From: UBA7446 sp964014735
GTDB lineage: Bacteria; Bacteroidota; Bacteroidia; Flavobacteriales; Flavobacteriaceae
DNA length: 64,000 bases
Direction of reading: 5' to 3'
Assembly (NCBI GenBank): GCA_964014735.1
Contig: CAXHBH010000005.1
Span: forward strand, 1 to 64,000
The notes beneath the pieces were generated by a model. It did no database searches and was not told where the DNA came from. It worked only from the letters and a program-made list of their open reading frames with translations. Shown piece after piece: positions 8,276 to 17,903 of this stretch (its first letter is position 1; each line of letters opens with the position of its first letter). Made by a program: the position numbers and the translations under genes.

Positions 8276-9169
8276 TTATATAAATTTATCTATTACGTAA
8301 ATCCACTGTATTGACATAATGTATATTATGCTAATAATCATTAATTTTTTTGCGCTTAATTCAGATTGGTTTCTGTACAATAAGATCCCATACCACAAAA
8401 ATATCAAGCCCATGATACCTACAACTGCAGCAGCGGGAATTGTTAGAGTCAATGTGCCACTCAATCCCAAGACTGGAAAAATCGAGATTATTAGAGTCCA
8501 AAGCGTGTATAAAATAATTTGAAGTGAGGTTGCACGATCGCGCTTTCCGGTAGGTAGCATATTAATGCCTGTGCGTTGATAATCTTCGTGCATTAACCAA
8601 CCTATGGCCCAAAAGTGTGGAAACTGCCAAAAGAACTGAATCATAAACAAGATGCCAGGCTCAATACCAAAACTTCCTGTAACCGAAACCCAGCCCAACA
8701 TAAAAGGGATAGCTCCTGGTATGGCACCTACAAATACAGAAAGTGGAGTAATGGTCTTGAGTGGCGTATAGGCACAACAGTATAGGAAAACTGAAATAGC
8801 ACCAAACATGGCTGTTTTTGGATTGAAATCATACAGAATCACCAAGCCAATGATAAGTAATATGATAGCAATAGCAAATGCAGTTTGTGTTGACATACGA
8901 TGAGTAGGAATGGGGCGGTTTTGCGTCCGATTCATTTTGGCGTCAATATCTTTTTCAATGATTTGATTAAATGCATTTGATGCGCCTGCCAAGCCATAAC
9001 CTCCCAAAGAAAGTAAAAGAATATGCCAACCCGATGGTACTTGCGCTGCTAGCAAATAACCCGCAATTGAAGAAAAAACAACTGAAAGTGTTAGCCGCGA
9101 TTTGGTTAGCAACAGAAAGTCGCTCAAAAACAGATATAACGCTGGGATTTTATGGGTGTTAGCTAGCAT
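8276..9169 (-). CDS. ctaB: Protoheme IX farnesyltransferase (heme O synthase)
   Basis: A 297-residue polytopic UbiA-family prenyltransferase that converts heme B to heme O, the precursor of heme A for the aa3 oxidase. The two Asp-rich motifs are present: the first in 'NAFNQIIEKDIDAKMNRTQNRP' (NxxxDxxxD type) and the second region around 'HEDYQRTGINMLPTGKRDR'. About eight to nine helices follow the UbiA pattern. It is the first gene of the oxidase accessory operon running down to 4254; the next gene begins directly at its stop. A good promoter candidate lies at 9192-9222, which would give a short leader. No ctaA (heme A synthase) is present in this window. Confidence 0.95.
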   Translation of the reverse strand: MLANTHKIPALYLFLSDFLLLTKSRLTLSVVFSSIAGYLLAAQVPSGWHILLLSLGGYGLAGASNAFNQIIEKDIDAKMNRTQNRPIPTHRMSTQTAFAIAIILLIIGLVILYDFNPKTAMFGAISVFLYCCAYTPLKTITPLSVFVGAIPGAIPFMLGWVSVTGSFGIEPGILFMIQFFWQFPHFWAIGWLMHEDYQRTGINMLPTGKRDRATSLQIILYTLWTLIISIFPVLGLSGTLTLTIPAAAVVGIMGLIFLWYGILLYRNQSELSAKKLMIISIIYIMSIQWIYVIDKFI

Positions 9170-9191
9170 GTAATGTGTACTATTACGGTTG

Positions 9192-9222
9192 TAAAGATAC
9201 TGCAGAAAAGCAGCTTACGCAA
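9192..9222 (-). promoter_or_regulatory. Candidate promoter for the ctaB oxidase-assembly operon
   Basis: On the minus strand TTG (9220-9222) is followed after 20 bp by TATCTTTA (9192-9199), one base from the Bacteroidota -7 consensus TAnnTTTG. The predicted start site would be near 9185, about 16 bases before the ctaB ATG. Pattern match only. Confidence 0.45.
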
Positions 9223-9257
9223 CGCAATATGCTCAAAAGAAGGTTCTTGTTTTTTTA

Positions 9258-9391
9258 TTACTGTAGCCGAAAATCTATAGTGGAGCAAAACGACACTCAA
9301 AACGCAAGAACAAGTTGTTTGCCTCGACAAATGGTGGGAAGACAGCCAATAAAATGGTTGGCTTCTTTATCTGGGTTTTATAATGGGTGAT
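9258..9391 (-). pseudogene. Decayed C-terminal fragment of a second TonB-family gene
   Basis: Downstream of tonB the minus strand still encodes the end of a TonB-like protein. From 9377 the frame reads NPDKEANHFIGCLPTICRGK and finishes with VSFCSTIDFRLQ followed by TAA at 9258-9260. The intact tonB ends EKEANRIIGKLPTMTPGK ... VPFSIPITFRLQ. Over the two blocks 19 of 31 positions are identical by my hand alignment, and the spacing between them is equal (six codons). The remnant has a TGA in that spacer and a TAA just upstream of 9377. Farther upstream the homology appears to continue in another frame (ITHYKT against ITGIRT, from 9391). No start codon or upstream half is visible. Confidence 0.75.
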
Positions 9392-9436
9392 TTGAGTCAA
9401 AAAGTGCCAAAAAACCCAGCTGTTGCCGCGCGGTTT

Positions 9437-10138
9437 TTATTGTAACCTAAACGTAATGGGAATACTAAATGGAACTCGAACTGGGCGTCCGCGTTGCTTT
9501 CCTGGTGTCATCGTTGGAAGTTTGCCAATAATACGATTGGCTTCTTTCTCTAAATTTTTATCCGGTCCACGTGTTCTAATGCCTGTGATAGCACCATCTT
9601 TGTCAATAACGAATTGAACATACACGCGACCTTGAATACCCATTTCTTGGGCAATTTCAGGATAACGGAAGTTTTTGGCTATATGACGTTGTATCTTTTC
9701 TTGAAAACACTTTCTGCGTTCTGATTTTTTAACACGTTCACAACCTGGAAACAACGGAACATCTTCAATAATGGCAAAGGGAACATCCACGTCCAAGTCC
9801 TCTTCCATCACTTCAACTTCCTCAATAATTTCATCTTGGGTGGTTTCTGTGGATTCGATTACTGTTTCTTCTATTTCTTCCTCATCTTCAACTACCTCGA
9901 TAATTTCTGGTGCTGGAGGGGGTGGGGGAGGTGGGGGTGTCTTGATTTGTTCAGTAAGTGGAATAAGTTCATCATCATCGTCATCTACATTGAGTGCCTC
10001 ATATCCATACATGGATTTGTCGTAGGTTTTCCATTCAATTGCTTGCCAGGAAATGAAGAGTACCAAGCAAAGACCAATGGCGAAATATAATTTACCATTC
10101 TTTCTTAAATCAGCGCTAGGATTTTTTTTCGGTTGCAT
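9437..10138 (-). CDS. tonB: TonB family energy transducer
   Basis: A 233-residue protein with an N-terminal membrane anchor (about residues 16-33), a periplasmic linker containing a run of eight prolines after 'EQIKT', a long Glu-rich stretch, and a C-terminal TonB domain (about 135-233). The domain includes 'VDVPFAIIEDVPLFPGCE', the Bacteroidota-type 'ERRKCFQEKIQRHIAKNF', and 'IQGRVYVQFVIDKDGAITG'. Such proteins transmit inner-membrane proton-motive force from ExbBD to TonB-dependent outer-membrane receptors. No exbB/exbD genes are nearby. A decayed copy of its C-terminal region lies directly downstream. The strongly acidic linker is unusual relative to the Lys/Pro linkers of proteobacterial TonB. 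Confidence 0.93.
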   Translation of the reverse strand: MQPKKNPSADLRKNGKLYFAIGLCLVLFISWQAIEWKTYDKSMYGYEALNVDDDDDELIPLTEQIKTPPPPPPPPAPEIIEVVEDEEEIEETVIESTETTQDEIIEEVEVMEEDLDVDVPFAIIEDVPLFPGCERVKKSERRKCFQEKIQRHIAKNFRYPEIAQEMGIQGRVYVQFVIDKDGAITGIRTRGPDKNLEKEANRIIGKLPTMTPGKQRGRPVRVPFSIPITFRLQ

Positions 10139-10211
10139 TTGATATATTTAATGAAAAGCTAAAATAATGATTTTAATAAAAATAATAGATTAAATATAAA
10201 GGAGTCGTAAA

Positions 10212-10589
10212 TTAATTAATAATTGCTTGATATCCCTCGTGAGTGAGCAAGGTCTGTATTTGAGATGGATCACTAATTTTCATTTTAATAATCCATCCTT
10301 GATCATATGGGTGATCGTTTACCAGTTCTGGAGTATCCTCAAGATTTTCGTTAAATGCCGTGATTTCACCAGCAAGAGGCAAAAATAAATCTGATACTGT
10401 TTTAACTGCCTCAACCGTTCCAAAAACGGATTCCTTGTCTAAGGATTCACCTAAGGTTTCAACTTCAACGTAAACAATGTCACCCAGTTCTCCTTGGGCA
10501 AAATCGGTTATACCAACAGTTGCTTCATTTCCCTCAATACGAACCCATTCATGGTCTTTTGTATATTTTAAATCCTTTGGTATACTCAT
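10212..10589 (-). CDS. gcvH: Glycine cleavage system H protein
   Basis: A 125-residue lipoyl carrier that shuttles the aminomethyl group between the P, T and L proteins of the glycine cleavage system. The lipoylation site is K63 in the motif 'GTVEAVKTVSDL'. The rest matches the family from 'YTKDHEWVRIEGNEATVGITDFAQ' to the C-terminal 'MKISDPSQIQTLLTHEGYQ'. Length is normal. It lies 33 bp downstream of sprA. A possible -7 box, TACATTTA (10604-10611), would give it its own promoter. No other gcv gene is in the window. Confidence 0.96.
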   Translation of the reverse strand: MSIPKDLKYTKDHEWVRIEGNEATVGITDFAQGELGDIVYVEVETLGESLDKESVFGTVEAVKTVSDLFLPLAGEITAFNENLEDTPELVNDHPYDQGWIIKMKISDPSQIQTLLTHEGYQAIIN

Positions 10590-10622
10590 TTTTCAATTTT
10601 GCTTAAATGTAATGCAAACACC

Positions 10623-13600
10623 CTAATTTCCAAAATTGTATCTCAATGTTATTCCAGCACGAACATTGGTTTGTGGGAAAGCCGTTGATATAGCAAATTT
10701 TGAAAATGCGTGGTCATAGAAAAAAAGCGCATTAAAATTGCGAGAAAGTGAATAATCAGCCGATAATTTGAGCGACCACAAGCGTTGCCCGGCAGTGGCC
10801 TGATCGCTTAAAAGATCTAAGTTTCGGATAAGGGTAATGTTATCGCGAACAGATAAATCTGCTTTGATGTTAATGTCTCCATTAAGCTTGGTTGACTTAC
10901 CGCCGATGTTAGTTTTAAACTTTACATTTTTAATGCGATAACCCATACCAACAATCAATTCATCACCAGAAGTTTCAGTAAGTAAGTTGTTGTCTAGGGA
11001 TAAGGATAATGCACGGTCTTTACGTACTTCAGCGGAAAGTTGAAGACTGTTTTTTAGTTCAAAATCAACTTTAAACAATGGGTTAAATTGCTCTACTAAG
11101 TTTACGTTGGTATAAAGGATTTTGTTCATAAGATTACCCGATTGGTCGGTGGCATTCGCTTGATATTCAAGGTTAGTGACAAAGGCATTGAGTGTATGGC
11201 TGGCCCTGTAGCCGTGTGAAATTGCAAATCGGTTAAATCGTTTTTTAAATGATTTCAATCGCATAAATCCGGTATACTGCATATTCCAGTTAGGCAGCGG
11301 GAAGCTGCGTTTTGCGTCTGTGCTAACCGAATTAGGGTCAGCACCTGTATAAGCAGCCAAAAATGCAGGAATAAGCACTGCTTGATTAGTTTTTCCATAG
11401 CCCTTTGGAAAGCCATCTACATCAATATTTCCAGCTGGGATATCTCTTTCAGTACGCAATCGTTCTGCAATAATTAATCGATTTGCTTTGAGGTCCTCAA
11501 AGGCTTTTGATGCTAAACCATCCCCACTAAATGAGGTGCGCAACATAATTGTTGAAATTTCAAAATTACCAAACAAACGCGGAGACAATGCATTGTAAAC
11601 GCCATTAACAACCCTAAAGTTTTCTGAATTGTTTTCTGAATAGCTCCGGTTCCCCGTCAGATCCAGTTGGAGTCCTTGTATCAATCCAATTTCAGCAGTG
11701 TAAGTTACTTCATTGTTATGCACGGTTGCATAAGCCTGGTTAAAGTTTGGGAATTCAGTAAGCCATCCTCTTTTTGCTGCCTCAAAACGAATATCTTCTT
11801 GACGCCCCAAAGCAAATGCTATACCTGGGTTAGCTGTTCCTAAAAAACCTATGTTTTGTGTATAACCAGGTAATACAGTTCCGTTGTTTTCACTAAATGA
11901 AATCTGCACCCTTCTCAATGCAGTAACAACACCTATCAATGAGTTTTTAATTTTTACTCCAGGCTTTTTTTTATCACTTTGTTTAGTCTTTTTACGCAAT
12001 CCTACAGCATTATAGAGGGCCTGCATATTAGCACTTCCGTTCCACTGTATCGTATTGGCGTTCTGTAGCGTATGAACAATACCCAGCGTATTATTATTTT
12101 CATCAACCACATTGGCCAAGGCAGAGGCACCACGCTGCCAATTAAAATTTCCTGTATAAGAGTAAGCTCCATCTAAGAAAGATAATAATGGAATATACTC
12201 AAATGGGAGCTGATAAGTAGCGCCGATAGACTGATCAAAACGGTCCATTTGTCCTGTGTCCCAAATACCATCCCAAATATCCAATGAGGTGTCGACTTCT
12301 GTATTGCCTGTTGTACCATTCTCCAAATAATTGCGAACAATATTTTGGCTTGATGCAGAAAAATCAATACGAAATGAGTTGGTCAGGTTATGGTTAACCG
12401 TGAACAACCAATCAAAAAGGTAGTTACGTTGTTGTAAATCTGGCAAAGGTAACTGGCTTGAGGCATCCATTCCTTCAAGAAATACCTGTCGAAAACGTTG
12501 GCTTTGGAAGGTTCTGTTGATATTAGCAGCAAATGAAACTGAGCTGGGCATCAAATTCAAATTGATTTCAGACAACCAACGTAAATACTTTTTACTGGTT
12601 ATTGCCTGTACCTTTCCAAGTGGTTTTAAAGATAGCGGCTTGAATGCATAATTATATCCAGCACCCAAACGCACGTTCTGAAAAGCATAGTTTTCAATTT
12701 CAAAGTCATTTCTTTTTTCTTCGTTATAAGAATAAGATAAATCTAAGTTCTCAATATCAAAAAAGTTCTGCTTGGCATCTGAACTACGCTGCTTACGAAC
12801 ACCTATTAAATTAATGCTTTTAAGTTTGGCGACACTAAGTGCCTGTTCCCTAATAGCATCACGTTCGTCTTTAGTATCAGCAGTATCCAACCTGTCTTGT
12901 AACTCAATGTCCCTATAGTAAGGGTCATATTTTGGGGTAACAACTTCTTGGTTATAACTATAACTTAGCGGAAGTATAAGTCCCCATTTTTTTGGAAACA
13001 ACATCCCCGCATTAATACTTGTGGCTAGTCCATAGGAGCTTATATCGTCTTGACTTCGCATATTTGGTGACTGATCAATAGCGCCAAACCCTACAGTAGA
13101 GATAGCCCCGTTTAGAGTAACGTTTGCAAAGTCCGCTAGGTTGGCATCCAGTGTGCCAACGGCAGCCCAACCACCTTCAGCGTCAATTTCTGATAGTCGA
13201 AGTTCGTTAAACCAAACTTCTCCGTCAAGGTTATTACCAATAGTAGTACTGGGGTTTTTAACTCCTACTACTAGGGTTCTTATCGCGCCAAGTGTTGGGT
13301 TACCACGTATAGCTAGTTTGTATTTTTTATCACCCGGCAAACTGGAGCTTGGTGTGAATTCATGTATGCGCTCAAGATTCTCATCAAAATAAGTGGCGCC
13401 CACTATTTCTCGATTTGCTATGGATTTGGCCTTAATTTTTGTTAACCATTCAACAGGGATATTTATTTCGTTCGATGCCACTTGCCAGACCTCCTCAGCT
13501 GTTAAATTATTTGACACGCCATTTGTATAATCTGTTGGTTTAAGCGGGATTTCTATTTGATAATAGTTTTCATCTAAATCCGTTCCCAATCGGATAAAAG

Positions 13601-16600
13601 CGACCATACGTTCATCTATGTCGTTATTCGCACCCTCACCTGGCAACGGGTTTTCATCGGGCAAAGATTCAGCATGTAAAAACATGCGTAATCGTTTGTA
13701 TTGACGCATGTCTAAATCTATGTGCTTGTAAACTCCTTGCCCGTCTTCGGGGGCTAAATCTCTTACTCTTAGAGATAGCGATTGTTCGTTTTCACGAATC
13801 AAATTATTGTAGCTGTTCAAAGTTTCACGCACAATGCCAGGTGGAAGTTTGTAGCGTATGGGTGTTCTTGTTTCGTTCTCTAATACATTGACCGCACTTA
13901 CTTCAAGTTGGGTATTAGGGTATGCGATCTGTTTCGTGTTGAGTGGTGAGGGCACACGTGTCCAATCAGCACGAACAACATCCAATGTGCCAAAACGAAA
14001 AACTGTAGGCTGGCTAAAACCAGTTAACATCATCCGCATAAAGCGAATTGACCTCAAGTCACTCATCCCGTTAATGGCTTCAAAATAATTTCTCTTTTGT
14101 GGGGCTTCATAATATTCTGCTACAACTGGAACGCGGAATTGAAGCCAACGTGATGAAGTGACTTGGCCATTTGGTAATTCAATATTATCATTTTCACGCA
14201 CATCAACTAAGAATGGGTGGCTACCAACCTGCATATTTTTTTGAATAGGAATACGGTATTGATAATACCTATCAATAGTATTCATGGTATTGTCCTGATT
14301 AAGATCCTCCGCGTCTGGCGTAGTATATGAACCCCTGAACTGTTCTGAAACTTCAATTGGAGAATTTCCTTGGGTGCCGTTGTAATTTTTATAGCGATCT
14401 AATACAGAACCGCTGCCTTGACCAAAATAGCTGTAGTTGTCACCTGCGGGGTCATCTGAAGGACCATTTGTATATATGATACGTTCTTCATTATCGTTAA
14501 GTCCGTCTAAACCTACATCTTGCAAACTACGGTTTTGTCCATCGGCATCAAAAGCATAAACCAACGACTGCGTAGCTGGTGTTATACCCCAAGAGGTGTT
14601 GTAGGTCGCTGTGTTTTGACTTAAAGCTGGAAGTCCGTTTTCGTACAACTTCCGTCCATCATTCAATATATCTTCAGAAATATTACCCAGATGAAATACC
14701 AATTCACCCAAATCATCAGTTGTAGAAGTTTGTTCTGAAAAAGTGTCTAAGAGCCAAAATTCAATATACTCCACATTGGACTGTGCAAAGTCAGTGGTAG
14801 ACATGGCGCGTGTAATACCTGCCCAATTTTTTTCTGGATTAGAGCCAAAAGAAGGGGCATTATTATAGGGTCCTCGCTCAGTTGGATAATAAGCCAAGTC
14901 AAATGTGTATTGTACCATAGACTGTCCTTGAACAATATCTCGTTGAGGGAAAATTTCTTCAATAAAAATACGCCTGGCCGCATCGGTGGAAAGGTCATTG
15001 TCAGAAATACCACTTGGTCTTCTATTAGAATAAAACAGCGGATCAATATTGTACCATGAAAGTTTTGCGCGCTGATAACCCGCGCTTATATCATCTACAC
15101 CCGCACTTGAACCTGCTATGGGCAATTGTTTTGAGGGTGCAGGCACACTAGATATAAACCAAGAATATGTGTCTCTAATATCAAGATTGGTCTGGGTTCC
15201 CTCAAAATCATCAATATATGTGGTAGCAGCATTGTCAAGCTGAGTGCCTCTTGGCTGTCCCACTTTCAAATAAGCAGCCTCTGCACGAATGGAAACATTT
15301 GATGCTACACGTGTATCAATATTTGGGAGCTTATTGACCATTCTAGTGAGAAACGGAATTTCCTTTGAGAAATTTCCGCTCAATCCAATCATGGTGTTAT
15401 TTACTGGCTCTGAGCCATAATTTGCTTTTTGAGTAAGGGGTCGTTCGCTAAGACGCATATAAGTTCCGCCAAGTAATAAGTCGTCATTTACTTTATGCTC
15501 GGCAGCGAAACCCATGAAGCGCTTGTTCTGCTGACCAAACAGGGTATTGCTTTCATTAGAAACCTCTATTGGTATGTTCGAATTTTTTATGCCCTCGTTC
15601 AGTATGGTAACGCGTCCAAGTTGATAATTAACCATGTAATCTAATCCCTCTTGAAGCAATCTGCCGCCAGCGGTAACACGAACAGAACCACGCTGTATGT
15701 TAAAAGCACCAAGTGATATTCCTTGCCCACCACCTGTTGATTTGTAACGTCCTTTTAACTCAAATTTATTGTATCGTTGATAGTCAGCTGCATCTCTTTT
15801 TGTGATATCATACATCTCTTTGTAGACATACTTCTTTTGGTTTTCATTGTATAAATTTCTATTAGAATAATCCTCATTAGGGTCGTCCTTTAACAATTCA
15901 AATAAGTACTCACCAAAAGGCTCTACACTTGGAAAAATGATTTGACCCTGTTCTGGAAGCACCGTAATACCACTTATGAAATCGAAAAAACCATCACCTT
16001 CAGATTGAACATCTTGATAGATATTAAGTTTATCAAGCCCAAAAAGATTGAGTAAAATACGCTCCTCTGTCCCTGCTGGCCATTCACTTTCTGCGCCTTC
16101 TACAGGTGTTATAAAATTTGTTGGCGAAGGATCTGTGTATACAATATTAAATACAAGGTCTTGTTGGTCTAGCTGAAATGCGCCAATGTTGTAAACGTTC
16201 TTCATCATCAGGTCAAACACAGGTTGAGCCACATCAAATACGGAGCTTTTAAGCATTTTGACCACCAAGCTATTATTGTTTACAATTGGAGCCGTTGGCA
16301 ATCCGGAAATAGCAGTCGAAGCAACACCATCACCCGCAAATTCACCTACTTGATAGGTTTGGCCATTAACGGTATATTGAAAAGCAACAGCCAATACTTC
16401 GTCATTGTTTAAAGGCTGATTCAATGAAATATATCCCAACTGCTTGTGTAGGTTGTATTCGCTTTCATTTAACTTACGAGCACTTTCCAAAATGGCGTAG
16501 TCACGACCCTCGTTGACTTGAGACGAAAGTGCGCCAAAGCCATCTTTTGCTGTTGCAATATCACGAATATCTTCTGTAAGAATTCCAGCTCCGCCGATGG

Positions 16601-17903
16601 CAAGAGGGTCTACCCTATTCACATCGTTATCTGGGAATGAATTGGGTGCTGCATTAAAAAAGCCTGTCGTAACATTATCCAGTATAACCACATCTGGACT
16701 AGACTCTCCCAAATCTTGAAGAGCAATAAGGTTTCTCACATTACTTGTTCTTGCTGAACGGTTGGTAACCCAGACTTCAATACGATTAATGTCAATTGGA
16801 GAGTTGATATAAGGGTAAGTTTTAACCGATTTATTGTAATTATCTCTAAAGTATTGTGCCAAGAAAAAGTGTCTGTTGTCCTCATAGTCTAAGGCAAATA
16901 GCGAAAATTCTTCAAGAGTACCCTCTCCGTTGGTTTGAATAGTTTGACTTTGCGATCGTTGCTCTGAAATAACGGCGGCTATGTTTGTATTGCCAAACTT
17001 CAATTCTGCTTTAACGCCAAATAAGCTTTGAGCACCTGTGATAAGTGAGCTGTTTATGGGCATGCTAACATTACCCACCTCTAGTTTTTGAAGTATGCCA
17101 TCTTCATTGCCGCTTATACCTTGATCTCTAATATTTTGAATGCCGTTTAACTTGTCCTTTCCATTATTCACAAAATCATTTCCTTTATTTAATAGGTCTT
17201 TACCTTTGTTGATGGTGTTTTGTACACTACTCGGCACCAAGTCTTCTGGGAAAAATTCCAGTTTTACAACACGTTGAAAATCAAAAGTAGACTGGGTATC
17301 ATAATTTGCATTAACTTTCAATCGGGTACCTATAGTACCAGTAAGTGCAAGGTTAATACGTTGGTTGAAATCAAAAGCAAGGCTGCTTTGATTACGAGGA
17401 GAAAGGCTAGGATTTCCTGTCTTTTGATAACGAATTCCGAGATCAATACTTGCAGAACCTTGCGGACGGATATCAATCTCATTACTTCCAAAAATGCTTT
17501 CAAAAAGCTTAGAGTTGACATAATAATCTGGCAACTGGTCTTCTTGAGTTTCATCGTCCTCATTAATTCCAGCCATGGCTTCTTGTTTCTCTCGTATATA
17601 AGCTCTAGACTTTTCTGCAAATACACTTCTTCGGTATTCATCGGGGGTAAGTGCTAAGGGTTTTTGTGTGTCTATACGCCCAACCTTGACATTGTAGAAA
17701 TACAAGTTCAATTTTGGATCAAATGTATAGGATGCGGCAAAAGAGCTGGGTTTATTTTTAAGGCTTATTTTCTTGAGGTTTTGTGCTAAAACCAGGCTGT
17801 CAGTACGAACAGTTGTTTTATTTTGAGCATATAAATCAATAGAAAACAGCGTACTTATTAGCAGCAAAAATAGTGCTGTATTCTTATTGGTTATGATTTG
17901 CAT
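10623..17903 (-). CDS. sprA: Gliding motility / type IX secretion outer-membrane translocon SprA
   Basis: A 2426-residue protein with an N-terminal signal peptide ending near 'SIDLYAQNKT'. SprA (Sov in Porphyromonas) forms the very large single-chain outer-membrane beta-barrel pore of the type IX secretion system, which exports gliding adhesins and enzymes with C-terminal sorting domains. Family features include the N-terminal 'QGSASIDLGIRYQKTGNPSLSPR', repeated amphipathic barrel strands throughout, and a final strand ending in an aromatic-basic 'AGITLRYNFGN'. Length is in line with flavobacterial SprA (about 2400). The ATG shares one base with the ruvA stop (TAATG), so translation may be coupled. 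The single frame is open over 7.28 kb without interruption. Confidence 0.97.
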   Translation of the reverse strand: MQIITNKNTALFLLLISTLFSIDLYAQNKTTVRTDSLVLAQNLKKISLKNKPSSFAASYTFDPKLNLYFYNVKVGRIDTQKPLALTPDEYRRSVFAEKSRAYIREKQEAMAGINEDDETQEDQLPDYYVNSKLFESIFGSNEIDIRPQGSASIDLGIRYQKTGNPSLSPRNQSSLAFDFNQRINLALTGTIGTRLKVNANYDTQSTFDFQRVVKLEFFPEDLVPSSVQNTINKGKDLLNKGNDFVNNGKDKLNGIQNIRDQGISGNEDGILQKLEVGNVSMPINSSLITGAQSLFGVKAELKFGNTNIAAVISEQRSQSQTIQTNGEGTLEEFSLFALDYEDNRHFFLAQYFRDNYNKSVKTYPYINSPIDINRIEVWVTNRSARTSNVRNLIALQDLGESSPDVVILDNVTTGFFNAAPNSFPDNDVNRVDPLAIGGAGILTEDIRDIATAKDGFGALSSQVNEGRDYAILESARKLNESEYNLHKQLGYISLNQPLNNDEVLAVAFQYTVNGQTYQVGEFAGDGVASTAISGLPTAPIVNNNSLVVKMLKSSVFDVAQPVFDLMMKNVYNIGAFQLDQQDLVFNIVYTDPSPTNFITPVEGAESEWPAGTEERILLNLFGLDKLNIYQDVQSEGDGFFDFISGITVLPEQGQIIFPSVEPFGEYLFELLKDDPNEDYSNRNLYNENQKKYVYKEMYDITKRDAADYQRYNKFELKGRYKSTGGGQGISLGAFNIQRGSVRVTAGGRLLQEGLDYMVNYQLGRVTILNEGIKNSNIPIEVSNESNTLFGQQNKRFMGFAAEHKVNDDLLLGGTYMRLSERPLTQKANYGSEPVNNTMIGLSGNFSKEIPFLTRMVNKLPNIDTRVASNVSIRAEAAYLKVGQPRGTQLDNAATTYIDDFEGTQTNLDIRDTYSWFISSVPAPSKQLPIAGSSAGVDDISAGYQRAKLSWYNIDPLFYSNRRPSGISDNDLSTDAARRIFIEEIFPQRDIVQGQSMVQYTFDLAYYPTERGPYNNAPSFGSNPEKNWAGITRAMSTTDFAQSNVEYIEFWLLDTFSEQTSTTDDLGELVFHLGNISEDILNDGRKLYENGLPALSQNTATYNTSWGITPATQSLVYAFDADGQNRSLQDVGLDGLNDNEERIIYTNGPSDDPAGDNYSYFGQGSGSVLDRYKNYNGTQGNSPIEVSEQFRGSYTTPDAEDLNQDNTMNTIDRYYQYRIPIQKNMQVGSHPFLVDVRENDNIELPNGQVTSSRWLQFRVPVVAEYYEAPQKRNYFEAINGMSDLRSIRFMRMMLTGFSQPTVFRFGTLDVVRADWTRVPSPLNTKQIAYPNTQLEVSAVNVLENETRTPIRYKLPPGIVRETLNSYNNLIRENEQSLSLRVRDLAPEDGQGVYKHIDLDMRQYKRLRMFLHAESLPDENPLPGEGANNDIDERMVAFIRLGTDLDENYYQIEIPLKPTDYTNGVSNNLTAEEVWQVASNEINIPVEWLTKIKAKSIANREIVGATYFDENLERIHEFTPSSSLPGDKKYKLAIRGNPTLGAIRTLVVGVKNPSTTIGNNLDGEVWFNELRLSEIDAEGGWAAVGTLDANLADFANVTLNGAISTVGFGAIDQSPNMRSQDDISSYGLATSINAGMLFPKKWGLILPLSYSYNQEVVTPKYDPYYRDIELQDRLDTADTKDERDAIREQALSVAKLKSINLIGVRKQRSSDAKQNFFDIENLDLSYSYNEEKRNDFEIENYAFQNVRLGAGYNYAFKPLSLKPLGKVQAITSKKYLRWLSEINLNLMPSSVSFAANINRTFQSQRFRQVFLEGMDASSQLPLPDLQQRNYLFDWLFTVNHNLTNSFRIDFSASSQNIVRNYLENGTTGNTEVDTSLDIWDGIWDTGQMDRFDQSIGATYQLPFEYIPLLSFLDGAYSYTGNFNWQRGASALANVVDENNNTLGIVHTLQNANTIQWNGSANMQALYNAVGLRKKTKQSDKKKPGVKIKNSLIGVVTALRRVQISFSENNGTVLPGYTQNIGFLGTANPGIAFALGRQEDIRFEAAKRGWLTEFPNFNQAYATVHNNEVTYTAEIGLIQGLQLDLTGNRSYSENNSENFRVVNGVYNALSPRLFGNFEISTIMLRTSFSGDGLASKAFEDLKANRLIIAERLRTERDIPAGNIDVDGFPKGYGKTNQAVLIPAFLAAYTGADPNSVSTDAKRSFPLPNWNMQYTGFMRLKSFKKRFNRFAISHGYRASHTLNAFVTNLEYQANATDQSGNLMNKILYTNVNLVEQFNPLFKVDFELKNSLQLSAEVRKDRALSLSLDNNLLTETSGDELIVGMGYRIKNVKFKTNIGGKSTKLNGDINIKADLSVRDNITLIRNLDLLSDQATAGQRLWSLKLSADYSLSRNFNALFFYDHAFSKFAISTAFPQTNVRAGITLRYNFGN

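Noticed and set aside
9175..9390. A 71-residue plus-strand frame in the tonB-ctaB gap
   Set aside because: It is the antisense of the decayed TonB tail; its resemblance to another frame opposite tonB itself reflects that homology and not a real gene.
9394..9442. Possible terminator after tonB (AAAACC ... GGTTTT with a T run)
   Set aside because: The stem is short with a large loop, and the T tract is interrupted, so I cannot separate it from chance in AT-rich DNA.
17220..17657. A 145-residue open frame on the plus strand inside sprA
   Set aside because: It lies opposite the conserved N-terminal region of SprA and shows no motif, signal peptide or start context of its own.
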